A DNA stretch of 64,000 nt from an uncultured Lachnospiraceae bacterium (GTDB lineage: Bacteria > Bacillota > Clostridia > Lachnospirales > Lachnospiraceae): contig CAMFDJ010000008.1 of NCBI GenBank assembly GCA_945949085.1, positions 25,577 to 89,576 of the forward strand, given 5' to 3'. Position 1 is the first letter of the stretch, and each line of letters starts with the position of its first letter. A program made the translations under genes and the position numbers. The notes beneath the pieces are model-generated. The model was not told the DNA's origin, searched no databases, and worked only from the letters and a program-made list of their open reading frames with translations. Of this stretch, positions 1-8,125 are shown one piece after another.

Positions 1-166
1 CTGTCGCATTGTCAAGCGCCCCATCAAGCTGTGACAGATCCACAGAATAATCACCGGACTGTTTCATGGCAGAATTTGCATACAAAGCAGATAGCAGACA
101 TCCGAGTGCGATCACAGCCGTAGAAAAAATAATACCCTTCTTTTGTTTTTTATTCTGATTCCACAT
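1..166 (-). CDS. N-terminal part of a SpoIIQ-like membrane protein (cut by window edge)
   Basis: Only the first 55 codons are inside the window. They begin with a charged N-terminus rich in Lys and Gln (MWNQNKKQKKG), then one membrane segment (about residues 11-30), then the start of an extracytoplasmic region. The ATG at 166 is chosen over the one at 172 because GAGGTGA ends right at the upstream ATG and sits about 6 nt before the second. The gene starts 41 bp after the spoIID stop codon on the same strand. In Clostridia the gene after spoIID is normally spoIIQ, an M23-type protein of the forespore membrane that pairs with SpoIIIAH during engulfment. The topology fits, but the diagnostic domain is outside the window, so the name rests on context. 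Confidence 0.55.
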   Translation of the reverse strand, partial: MWNQNKKQKKGIIFSTAVIALGCLLSALYANSAMKQSGDYSVDLSQLDGALDNAT

Positions 167-207
167 ATTCATCACCTCAGACATATTGTTGCCCGAAATG
201 CTATGTG

Positions 208-1158
208 TTATTCGATTCTTTCAAAAGTTATTTCATCATCAAAATAATGCAGTATTTCCTGAAAATCATCCCCGTTTTTTGCAAGTTCATTTGCATAATA
301 CTGATCAAATCCAAAGCCATGGCCGATGCCTTTGACAGTAAAGCAATACTTTCCCTTATCTTGTTCCCATGTAAAATTAGCAGAGGGTAATCCGAACTCC
401 ACGCGAAATTTTTCGCCGCTCACCCAGACTCCGTTGCGCTCAATCCACTCCACATATCCCTGCTCATCGCGCCTCGCCTCACCGAGCGTGCCTGTCTTTT
501 CCTTCCTAATCTTTACCTTTGTCATATAGTCTTTGGCTGCAAGATTACCGGGGCATGAAACACCTTGCCTGCCGCTGTCAAGGTGTGTTCTGGTCATGCC
601 GCTGCTCATCGCATGATAGCTCATGCAGAAGATTTCCCCGTCTTTTTGCATCACGATACCTCTGGTGTCAAGAACAGCCTGCAGCATACGGATCATAGAG
701 TCTTCGCTTTCTTTTTTTACCCCCTCGTTTCCCGTAATTGTTTCTGACGGTTTTGTTTCACTCCATGCAGACGCTCTGTCTGATTGTTTCCCCGCCCATA
801 ACCGGCTGCGCAAAATAACGGCCTGCGCCTTTAATGTCTCTGCTTCATAAGAAGTATCGATGCTTCGGGAAAGCACTTTCAATACATACAGTTCCACCCA
901 GCTTTCCTCGTCCTTACAGCACTGATATAGCTCCCGATATAGGTTTTCCGTCTGTGAAAATGTTCCATCCGTCCGGACATGCTCCTCTTTCTCCTTATTT
1001 TCCTCTTTCTGTTCTCCTGCCAGCATCGTTTCCCGGTTCATTGCCTCTTCGGCTGGCTGATTCTGTATTCTCATTCCCATCACTGCCGTCAGCAGTATCA
1101 AAAAAAGGATTCCTGCCAATATCTTCTTTTCCGGTAAAATACGATCACCTGATCTCAC
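208..1158 (-). CDS. spoIID: SpoIID-like engulfment lytic transglycosylase, divergent
   Basis: SpoIID cuts peptidoglycan glycan strands so that the mother-cell membrane can migrate around the forespore. The protein (about 316 aa) has one N-terminal membrane anchor (about residues 12-30), a charged Glu/Lys linker, and a SpoIID/LytB domain. Family landmarks are AETLKAQAV near residue 107, YHAMSSGMT in the middle, and GIGHGFGFDQYYANELAKNG near the C-terminus. A GTG at 1158 is preferred to the ATG at 1185: AGGAG lies 7 nt before the GTG, and nothing resembling a ribosome site precedes the ATG. The position that holds the catalytic glutamate in SpoIID (eight residues before the E of EALKAQA) is Ser99 here. 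The downstream neighbour looks like spoIIQ, as in other Clostridia. Confidence 0.83.
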   Translation of the reverse strand: MRSGDRILPEKKILAGILFLILLTAVMGMRIQNQPAEEAMNRETMLAGEQKEENKEKEEHVRTDGTFSQTENLYRELYQCCKDEESWVELYVLKVLSRSIDTSYEAETLKAQAVILRSRLWAGKQSDRASAWSETKPSETITGNEGVKKESEDSMIRMLQAVLDTRGIVMQKDGEIFCMSYHAMSSGMTRTHLDSGRQGVSCPGNLAAKDYMTKVKIRKEKTGTLGEARRDEQGYVEWIERNGVWVSGEKFRVEFGLPSANFTWEQDKGKYCFTVKGIGHGFGFDQYYANELAKNGDDFQEILHYFDDEITFERIE

Positions 1159-1223
1159 ATAGCTTCTCCTATATGTATGTCCCATTCCGAAGTGATAGAA
1201 CCATCCGGATCCTCGGACAAAAT

Positions 1224-1262
1224 AAAGAGCTGCACACCGTTTTACGGTGTAGCAGCTCTTCT
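1224..1262 (-). terminator. Rho-independent terminator of the xylanase gene
   Basis: The stem pairs AAGAGCTGC at one end with GCAGCTCTT at the other, with a short loop. On the minus strand it is followed by TTTATTTTG. It lies 20 bp after the xylanase stop codon. Its sequence is closely related to the hairpin at 5522-5564. Confidence 0.85.
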
Positions 1263-1281
1263 CTCATTTGCTTTTATAAAC

Positions 1282-4200
1282 TTATTTTATTGTTGCTTTC
1301 TTGCTGAGTCCCTTTGCTGTGAGAAGCTTTTTATATGCTTTCTTCTTAGCCTTCGGTACTGTTACTTTCACATTAGACTTAACACCCTTGAATGCGCTCT
1401 TTCCAACTCTGCTGTTATTGAGCTTAGTTGTCTTGATCCTAATCGTACCAAGCTTCTTGCATCCATAGAAAGCGCTCTTTCCAATCTTAGTAACCTTCGC
1501 AGGAATCGTAATCTTTGTCAGAGAAGTACATTTGTAGAATGCTTTGTCTGAAATTGTGGTTACATTAGCACCCATGGAAACTGTTTTTAATTTTGTACAT
1601 CCGCTGAATGCTTCCTTGCCGATCGATGTGATGTTCTTTCCAACAGTTACCTTAGTCAGCTTCTTATTGTTCTTGAATGCCTTCGGTGCAATGGAAGTAA
1701 CTTTATAAGTAACACCGTCTTTCACAATGGTAGCCGGAATCTTCACGGAAGTGGCTTTCTTGTTTGCAGACTTTGTGTATGCTACAGTCGGGTTCTTCAC
1801 ATCATCACTTGTCACCTTATAAGATGCCTTTGTCTGTGTATCGCTCCATACAGTTCCATTTTTAGCCGGTGCAGGTGCTGCAGGCTCTTCCGGTTTGCTT
1901 GGCTCTTCCGGTTTACTTGGCTCTTCTTTTTGTGCATCCTTGTAAGTTGCAGTTATCTTTACATTCTTTGCAGGCATAACAAAGGTTGTAGTCTCTTTTG
2001 CAGCATCAGCCAGCTTAACTGTATCGCCTTCTACTACCCACTTGTCAAACACTTTACCTGAAGTTGCCTTGTCTGCCTTAATTGTAACCTTTGCACTTGC
2101 TTTGTAAAGCGCACTGCCTGTTCCGTTGATTACAGTTGCCTTGTAGGTAACAGGGATAACGTCTTCCTTATCTTCAGGGATCTCACCTGCAATCAGTTTG
2201 GCTGAACCAAATACTGACGGATTAGACCAACCGTTTCCGCTTGCGTCAAACAGATTGCGTGTACCAATACGTCCGCCATTCTTACCATCATTGATCTGAA
2301 CATCCAGACCGATGATTGCATCAGCTGCTGCGTCTAACGATGTCCACTTGATTGCAGCATAGATGACATAGCCATCCTCTGTTGTCTGTGCAATTGATTT
2401 GATATTTTCTTCTTTACATGTTGTACCGTTGTAAGACTTCTGGTTCTGATAATTGACACGATACTGCTTATCATTGTCGTCATAAGAACCGGCCTTTTCA
2501 TTGCATTCGTCAATAAAGATTTCAACGGAATCCTGCTCATGCGTTGCTGAAGCAGTTGCGTCGAGTGACGGATCCACTACATCTACTCTGACATAAAGAT
2601 TATGTTCATCCCAGAGGATTTTTGCTTTCGCTGTTGCTTCCGGTTCGCTGCCCTTAATATCAAGAGATACCGCATCGGTTGTATCCCATTCTGCGCTGTT
2701 GATTGAAACAGGCGATCCCTTCTTAACCGGCAATACCTTTGCAGACAGCTTCAGTGCACCGTAATAGAGATTTGATTTCTCCTGATTGCCCGTTGTATCA
2801 GACCAGGAAGCCTCTTTGCCATCATTTACAACCTTGACATCAAACAGCATTGTCTCAGGCAATTTGTCACCCTCAGCCGGAGTGATTGTGACATATGCCT
2901 CATATCCGTCATCTGTTGCAATTGCATCAGCTCTGGAGATCTCAATCACCTTGATATTGTCACCTGTATTACGTGTTCCGACAAGGTCATAATAAACCTT
3001 GATTGCATCATCTGCACTATATGTTGCGTCTTTTACGCTGATTTTTACTTTTAACGCATTATCATTCCAAGCTGTCTTGAAAGAAACTTCTGTTGCGTCA
3101 GCCTTAAAGCTTTCCTCCAAAGCATCGCCTGTTCCCTTTGCATTCACTGCCTTTGCATCCTTTGTTACAGGAGGCTCTGCAGGGAGCTTGCCTGGATCTA
3201 CAAATGCCCAATATGCAGGCTTTGCAGCATATGTCTTATCAAACAGAAGCGGACAAACTTTGTGCTTGCCGTCTGCGCCGCCACCGGCACCATTGAAATC
3301 ATTCAGCCATGAATTGCCATCATCTGTTCCCCAGAAAGTAATCGCTGTTACCTTTACATCTGAAGTCTTATTAAATGCAAGGATAGAGTTGTAATATCCC
3401 AAATAACGGTATGCCTGTTTTGCATATTCTACATCATGGAATTTTCCATCATAATCATCTGAGCCCTTCATGTCGAGCTCTGTAAGCTGAATTTCCTCTA
3501 CACCTGTTGCAGCATATGATTTTAATGCATTCTCAAACTCTTCAAACGAAGGATAGTTGATGTTGTAATGTCCCTGCATGCCGATACCGTCGATTCTGGC
3601 TCCTTCTGTGGCTTTGATATCTTTCACAAGCTCGCAGATATAACCGCATTTTGCAGGTGTTGTATCATTATAATCGTTGTAGAAAAGTTTTACATTTTCA
3701 GGCGCATACTTGTTTGCATAAATAAATGCATTCTTGATATATTCATCGCTTCCGTCATATACCTTTGCCCAGTCAGTTCCCAAACGGATACCCGGATTCT
3801 GGCTGTCGTCATTTGCCTGTTCGTTTACTACATCCCATGCGTAGATCAAATCTTTATACGGACTGTCTTCGCCATAATAATGCTCCATAACAAGCTTGAT
3901 ATACTGCTCTAAACGAGCATTCATTTTAGCTTTATCAAGGTACGGTTTTTCCGTATCAAAGTCTTCGTGGAAGAACTTGGCAGGTGTCTGAGAATGCCAT
4001 ACCAGCACATGTCCTCTTAACTTAATCCAATCTTTTTCCTGCTTGCCTGCATTATATTTTAACAATTCATCGGCAACCGCATCACCCTGTGAAAAGTCAA
4101 GTGCTACTATTTCGTTTCCACTGACAGTCGCATTGCCCAGGAAAGAATCAGGTTTCATTTCATTTTCACAGGTTACACTGTTGAAATGATGTGTCACCAG

Positions 4201-5235
4201 CTTCAATCTCTCCTCATCCTTTAATGCAGAGAAAGGAACACAAGTACCTGCAATCAGTCCGTTTTCACCAAGTGCATCGCGAACCGGTTTTAAAGATGTG
4301 TCAACTTTCTTTTCAACAGGCGCTTCATTATCTCTCAATACGAAGGTAACGCTCTTGAGCGTTATGCTTAATCCGGCCTCGGCCAAAGACATGAGACCGA
4401 TAGACTTAATGGTAAGCCCCTCTAAATTATTCTTTGTATAGCTGTTGTTTCCATATGTAACATCCTTTTCGCTGCCGATCTCATATCCGCCAACCTTCTC
4501 GAATACTTTCACAGCTAAAGAACTTGATACATCTTCTTTAACATTGAATGTTACTGACTCCAGACGTTTCTGTATCGCTTCCGGCACCTCAAAGCGAACC
4601 TCCTCGTACTGTTTCTTGTAATTAATTTCTGCCTCATTACCGGAAACTGTATACTCGGCATCATTTGTAACAAACGAATTATTCAGCTCACTTACCGTAA
4701 AAGTAACGGGACCTGAAGGATACTGATCGTTCATTTCAAACGTGACACTCTCAAGTGTGATATCCAATGTACCGTCTTTCAGGGACATCAGACCAAATGA
4801 TTTTACGCCGACACCTTCCAGATTACCTTTTCTATATACATTTGTACCATAATCGACATCTTTTTCGCTGCCGATTTCGTATCCGCCAACCTCTTCGAAT
4901 ACTTTCACAGCCAAAGATGTTGCTGATCCTGCTTCCTTTATATTGCACGTGATCTTCTCAACGCGGCCTACCAGTGATTCAGGCACAGCATAACGGACCT
5001 CTTCGTACTGCTTTCCATAAGAAATTTTGGCACAGTTGTCAGAAATTGTAATGGTAGCATTGTTTGAGCAAAATGAGTTTTCCAAATCAACAATGCTGTA
5101 TTCTTTGGTTTCAACTACATCTGCCGCTTTTGCTTCCACAGAACCGGACAATCCATCTGCGCCAAAAGCATTGCCCGTCAGCACCATTGCCGAACTGAGC
5201 AACAGGCATAAAGCCCTTTTGAATTTTCCTTTCAT
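1282..5235 (-). CDS. secreted multimodular endo-1,4-beta-xylanase (GH10, CBM9-like, LRR_5 tail)
   Basis: This 1317-residue extracellular enzyme should cut beta-1,4-xylan backbones. Modules in order: signal peptide (1-38, cut near AKA-AD); two homologous modules of about 123 aa (46-168 and 178-300) that share the SLAVKVFE-VGGYEIGSEKDV block; a GH10 barrel (about 315-685) with acid/base Glu472 (DVVNEQ) and nucleophile Glu586 (LTELD); two CBM9-like beta-sandwich regions (about 690-870 and 875-1045); an InlB B-repeat/Listeria-Bacteroides-type domain; a Pro/Glu linker (KPEEPSKPEEP); and BspA-type leucine-rich repeats (LRR_5) to the end. AGGAGG lies 7 nt before the ATG. The layout resembles the cell-attached GH10 xylanases of Roseburia. 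The tandem N-terminal modules are probably carbohydrate binding, but I cannot assign a family. No LPXTG motif is seen, so attachment may use the LRR tail. Confidence 0.93.
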   Translation of the reverse strand: MKGKFKRALCLLLSSAMVLTGNAFGADGLSGSVEAKAADVVETKEYSIVDLENSFCSNNATITISDNCAKISYGKQYEEVRYAVPESLVGRVEKITCNIKEAGSATSLAVKVFEEVGGYEIGSEKDVDYGTNVYRKGNLEGVGVKSFGLMSLKDGTLDITLESVTFEMNDQYPSGPVTFTVSELNNSFVTNDAEYTVSGNEAEINYKKQYEEVRFEVPEAIQKRLESVTFNVKEDVSSSLAVKVFEKVGGYEIGSEKDVTYGNNSYTKNNLEGLTIKSIGLMSLAEAGLSITLKSVTFVLRDNEAPVEKKVDTSLKPVRDALGENGLIAGTCVPFSALKDEERLKLVTHHFNSVTCENEMKPDSFLGNATVSGNEIVALDFSQGDAVADELLKYNAGKQEKDWIKLRGHVLVWHSQTPAKFFHEDFDTEKPYLDKAKMNARLEQYIKLVMEHYYGEDSPYKDLIYAWDVVNEQANDDSQNPGIRLGTDWAKVYDGSDEYIKNAFIYANKYAPENVKLFYNDYNDTTPAKCGYICELVKDIKATEGARIDGIGMQGHYNINYPSFEEFENALKSYAATGVEEIQLTELDMKGSDDYDGKFHDVEYAKQAYRYLGYYNSILAFNKTSDVKVTAITFWGTDDGNSWLNDFNGAGGGADGKHKVCPLLFDKTYAAKPAYWAFVDPGKLPAEPPVTKDAKAVNAKGTGDALEESFKADATEVSFKTAWNDNALKVKISVKDATYSADDAIKVYYDLVGTRNTGDNIKVIEISRADAIATDDGYEAYVTITPAEGDKLPETMLFDVKVVNDGKEASWSDTTGNQEKSNLYYGALKLSAKVLPVKKGSPVSINSAEWDTTDAVSLDIKGSEPEATAKAKILWDEHNLYVRVDVVDPSLDATASATHEQDSVEIFIDECNEKAGSYDDNDKQYRVNYQNQKSYNGTTCKEENIKSIAQTTEDGYVIYAAIKWTSLDAAADAIIGLDVQINDGKNGGRIGTRNLFDASGNGWSNPSVFGSAKLIAGEIPEDKEDVIPVTYKATVINGTGSALYKASAKVTIKADKATSGKVFDKWVVEGDTVKLADAAKETTTFVMPAKNVKITATYKDAQKEEPSKPEEPSKPEEPAAPAPAKNGTVWSDTQTKASYKVTSDDVKNPTVAYTKSANKKATSVKIPATIVKDGVTYKVTSIAPKAFKNNKKLTKVTVGKNITSIGKEAFSGCTKLKTVSMGANVTTISDKAFYKCTSLTKITIPAKVTKIGKSAFYGCKKLGTIRIKTTKLNNSRVGKSAFKGVKSNVKVTVPKAKKKAYKKLLTAKGLSKKATIK

Positions 5236-5328
5236 TTTGTAACCTCCTATTTTTCCACCCCGGAGAATTGCGTCTTACAGGTGCCAGTCTATATGACAGC
5301 CAATCCCTCAAAATGGTTATTGCACTGT

Positions 5329-5347
5329 ATTGGTTCAGACAACCAAT
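5329..5347. promoter_or_regulatory. 7-bp inverted repeat in the xylanase upstream region
   Basis: ATTGGTT and AACCAAT are perfectly inverted around a 5-nt spacer, about 95 bp before the xylanase start. The gene-free interval 5243-5521 holds this site and the terminator of the next gene. An operator for a sugar-responsive regulator is the simplest reading, but no binding protein can be named. Confidence 0.4.
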
Positions 5348-5521
5348 GCATGTTCTCTTTCAGTTTACAGTTTTGTTCTTTTCCTTTCTTTACACTTATG
5401 GCTATTTTCCTTTACAAAAATTGCCCGGGTACAGTGAATGATCTTTTGGTTTCTCAACTTTCTATCATTCCATGTAAAAATGGTCTGATTCTTTCACTCT
5501 TTGTTAATAAGAGTAGAGTCA

Positions 5522-5564
5522 AAAAGAGCCGCGCACCGCTTTACGCGATGTGCAGCTCTTTCCA
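5522..5564 (-). terminator. Rho-independent terminator after the GH5 gene
   Basis: The stem is long (GAGCTGCACATCGC against GCGGTGCGCGGCTC, with G-U pairs) and has a GTAAA loop. On the minus strand it runs into CTTTTTGAC. It lies 35 bp after the GH5 stop codon. Confidence 0.83.
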
Positions 5565-5598
5565 GTGTCATGATCGTTTTTATTGCTATGCCTCTTAC

Positions 5599-6636
5599 TT
5601 ACAAAATTGCGATAAATTGATCCTTGATAGACTCAAAGCTCTCATCTACAAGTCCAAAATCCTTTTCCTTGTAGTTCCATAAAGCACGTCCGATCCCATG
5701 CTTTTTGAATACACTGTGGATATCGGAAAGCCATTTGATTTTGCCCTCGTTCTCTGCCAGATCAATCACTCCATATTCTCCGCAATATAAGCATACATTA
5801 TCCTTTTCTGCTTTTTCTATTGCAGGTTTAAAAATATCTTCAAAGAAAGCTTCTCCAATCTCCGAAATGCCCTCATCAAACACAGCACCTGCCAGGTTCT
5901 GAGAAAGACTCCTGCTCGTTTCCCTGTACTCTTCCAGTGTCTTCGGATAACCGATTCTGAAATCGCGCGGCATCTCATCTACCCAGTACGCACCCTGATG
6001 GGTGTAGATCATCGGCTCATAGCAATGGAAGTTATAGACGATCTTATCATCAATCGGAACGTCAAGAAGCGGAACTGTCAGAACATTGTTATAGCACACG
6101 CCGCCAATGACCAGATAGGCATCCGGAACGATTTCCCTCATCATCTTGACATATTTTGTTGCAATCTGATTCCACAGATCTTTTACTTCTACCAGAACTA
6201 CTTCATTTAACGGTTCAAATGCAACCTGATGTTGATAATCGGCAAATCTTGTTGCAATTTCACGCCACAGCTTAAAAAAGCGTGCCTGTAATGCTTCATC
6301 AGAAAAGAATTTTTCACGGTCCATGTCCTTTTTCAACGGATCAAAGGAATATCCATAGCATTCATGAAGATCGATCAACATATTTATGCCGGCTTTTTCA
6401 CACCACTGTCTGCAATTCTCCAGATAATGAAAGCCTGTCTCCTTTAGTTCTCCCTCTTCCGTCTCAAGCACATTATAGTCAACCGGTACTCTGACATGAT
6501 CGAAGCCTAAAGAAGCAATATAATCAATATCCTTTTCCGTAATAAATGTTGCAAAATGTTCTTCATCATATTTGGCAAACTGAGAAATCCATCCCCCAAG
6601 ATTGACACCCTTCATAAATCCTTGTAGCTCTTTCAT
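5599..6636 (-). CDS. GH5 family beta-glucanase/cellulase-type glycosidase, cytoplasmic
   Basis: This 345-residue single-domain (beta/alpha)8 hydrolase begins almost directly with the GH5 motif GVNLGGW. The general acid/base is Glu145 in EPLNEV and the nucleophile is Glu287 in YCGEYGV. HVRVPVDY and NFHCYEP are the other conserved strands. There is no signal peptide or membrane segment, so it should act inside the cell, probably on imported beta-linked gluco-oligosaccharides. AGGAGA lies about 5 nt before the ATG. It is a clear paralogue of the GH5 gene at 55.1 kb, with the same overall plan and length. Neighbours are the secreted xylanase downstream and a calcium-binding protein upstream, each with its own leader. 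The exact substrate cannot be read from the sequence. Confidence 0.88.
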   Translation of the reverse strand: MKELQGFMKGVNLGGWISQFAKYDEEHFATFITEKDIDYIASLGFDHVRVPVDYNVLETEEGELKETGFHYLENCRQWCEKAGINMLIDLHECYGYSFDPLKKDMDREKFFSDEALQARFFKLWREIATRFADYQHQVAFEPLNEVVLVEVKDLWNQIATKYVKMMREIVPDAYLVIGGVCYNNVLTVPLLDVPIDDKIVYNFHCYEPMIYTHQGAYWVDEMPRDFRIGYPKTLEEYRETSRSLSQNLAGAVFDEGISEIGEAFFEDIFKPAIEKAEKDNVCLYCGEYGVIDLAENEGKIKWLSDIHSVFKKHGIGRALWNYKEKDFGLVDESFESIKDQFIAIL

Positions 6637-6725
6637 AGCAGTCTCCTTCTCTATGTGTCCTATTTTTGCTTACTCTGCTATTGTATGGTTTTTTCCCGCT
6701 CTTTTCAACACCTATTTCGCTTTTC

Positions 6726-7826
6726 TCACTGCGCAAGATCAAGCTGTTGCATGGTTCCCACATTTCCATTTTCATAGAGAAATATACCTGTGCTGCGAAT
6801 CTTTCCGTTTGCCTGATTGTCCTTTAAGGAATTGAGTGAAAAATCCGTCGCTGCTTTCTGCAAACAGATGGCACCGACACCTGCCTCCTTTAGGGTGTAC
6901 AGCACATCCTTGCCCGTCTCGTCCTTTGACCAGATCAGAAGCTTTTCAAACACGTCATCGTTTTCGTCGATCCATCCGTTTCCATCCCTGTCATACTGCG
7001 CCAGATCCCGGAAGCCGTCACCGCTGCTTGTCCCAAACAGCTCGGAGCCGTCGCCGATGATACCGTCACCGTTTTTATCGAGTGCCAGATATCCGCTGCC
7101 ACTCTGCAGATAGGGAATGCTGTCCTTGATACCGTCTGCATCGATATCAAACTCAAACCTTTGATCTGACAAAGTAGCCATCTGTGTATCCAGATTGATG
7201 ACAAGCGGATCTGTCATCGGCGGAAGCTGATCAGATATATTCTCCTCATAATATTCCTGAAAGCTCCGGCTCATGGTCAAATCGAGATTAAAGTTAATCT
7301 CTCTGCCGTCTGCAGTGCGTACGATGCCCTGTGTGGAAAAGCTTGTCGTTTCCATCTCCCCATGGTAATAGCTTGCATTCCAGTAGGACCCACTGCCAAT
7401 ACTCTGACCGAAGCCCTGCGCCGGATTCTGCTGCATACTCTGTTGCTTCGTTTGCCACTCATCCGCAAACGGGGGTGACACACTCTCCTGCATCTGATCC
7501 ATCGGTCTTCCCCTCATACCGGAATACAGCCACTTGATCAAAAACAGTACGCACTGCTCCCGGATAGACTCAAGCGTCTTCCGCTCCTGAACAGAGGAGA
7601 CCTCCCGCGCGTTTACAAGGCTTCTGACCTGTATGCGGCGCGAGCCCATCTGAACCATGTTTTCTCCTTCTTCCTTCGTATGTAACAGGCCCGCAAAAGA
7701 CCCGTCTGACATTTCACTTCCCTGTCCTGCAATCCCGCCCGTCAGGCTGGCTGAGATGCTCTTTCTTGTCACAGAAGCATAGCTTCTGGCGGATTCCATT
7801 CCTATCATGCTGGAATCGATTTTCAA
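6726..7826 (-). CDS. calcium-binding DxDxDG-repeat protein of unknown role
   Basis: This 366-residue protein has no signal peptide. The N-terminal half is low in similarity to anything I recognise, with a hydrophobic patch (CVLFLIKWLYSG) near residues 92-103 and Gln/Met-rich stretches. The C-terminal half carries calcium-loop motifs: FDIDADGIKDSIP, LDKNGDGIIGDGSELFG and YDRDGNGWIDENDDVF. This block (residues about 220-310) is the arrangement seen next to RTX/hemolysin-type calcium-binding repeats. The start is a TTG: GGAGG lies 6 nt upstream and no in-frame ATG fits better. It is monocistronic, with a strong inverted repeat just before the ribosome site. I do not recognise a specific function. 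A non-classically exported or envelope-linked calcium protein is possible. Confidence 0.7.
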   Translation of the reverse strand: MKIDSSMIGMESARSYASVTRKSISASLTGGIAGQGSEMSDGSFAGLLHTKEEGENMVQMGSRRIQVRSLVNAREVSSVQERKTLESIREQCVLFLIKWLYSGMRGRPMDQMQESVSPPFADEWQTKQQSMQQNPAQGFGQSIGSGSYWNASYYHGEMETTSFSTQGIVRTADGREINFNLDLTMSRSFQEYYEENISDQLPPMTDPLVINLDTQMATLSDQRFEFDIDADGIKDSIPYLQSGSGYLALDKNGDGIIGDGSELFGTSSGDGFRDLAQYDRDGNGWIDENDDVFEKLLIWSKDETGKDVLYTLKEAGVGAICLQKAATDFSLNSLKDNQANGKIRSTGIFLYENGNVGTMQQLDLAQ

Positions 7827-7857
7827 ATGTTTCCTCCTTCTTCCTGTTGATTTGTGG

Positions 7858-7924
7858 GGCTGCGTGGCCGGGTATCCATATCTATATAGATGTGTGATCT
7901 GTACAAATCCCCGGCCACGCAGCC
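7858..7924. repeat. perfect 15-bp inverted repeat in the leader of the calcium-binding gene
   Basis: The arms GGCTGCGTGGCCGGG (7858-7872) and CCCGGCCACGCAGCC (7910-7924) are exact reverse complements with a 37-nt AT-rich loop. On the minus strand the inner arm ends about 20 nt before the GGAGG ribosome site of the gene at 7826. The interval 7827-8125 otherwise holds a second hairpin (7944-7973) and AT-rich sequence. Confidence 0.7.
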
Positions 7925-7943
7925 GTGCTCATAAACGCGGAAG

Positions 7944-7973
7944 AAGGTATACACCCTTACGGGTATATACCTT
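7944..7973 (-). terminator. hairpin, likely terminator after the aconitase-family gene
   Basis: AAGGTATACACCC pairs with GGGTATATACCTT around a 4-nt loop with one mismatch. It lies 150 bp after the hydratase stop codon. The T-tract is weak, so terminator function is probable rather than certain. Confidence 0.5.
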
Positions 7974-8125
7974 CCATGGCGACATAAGCACAAAGATTCT
8001 TGTTCCCTGAACCTTTGTACTATATATCGGTTCTTTTTGTGTTTTCGTAACCTCAGAAAACTAATTTGTGTCTTTTCTGTGTTTTTTCTGTGTCCTGATC
8101 AGGCAATAGAACTATTCGGCACAAA

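Noticed and set aside
7827..8125. c-di-GMP or other known riboswitch before the calcium-binding gene
   Set aside because: The hairpin does not match the conserved core of any riboswitch class I know.
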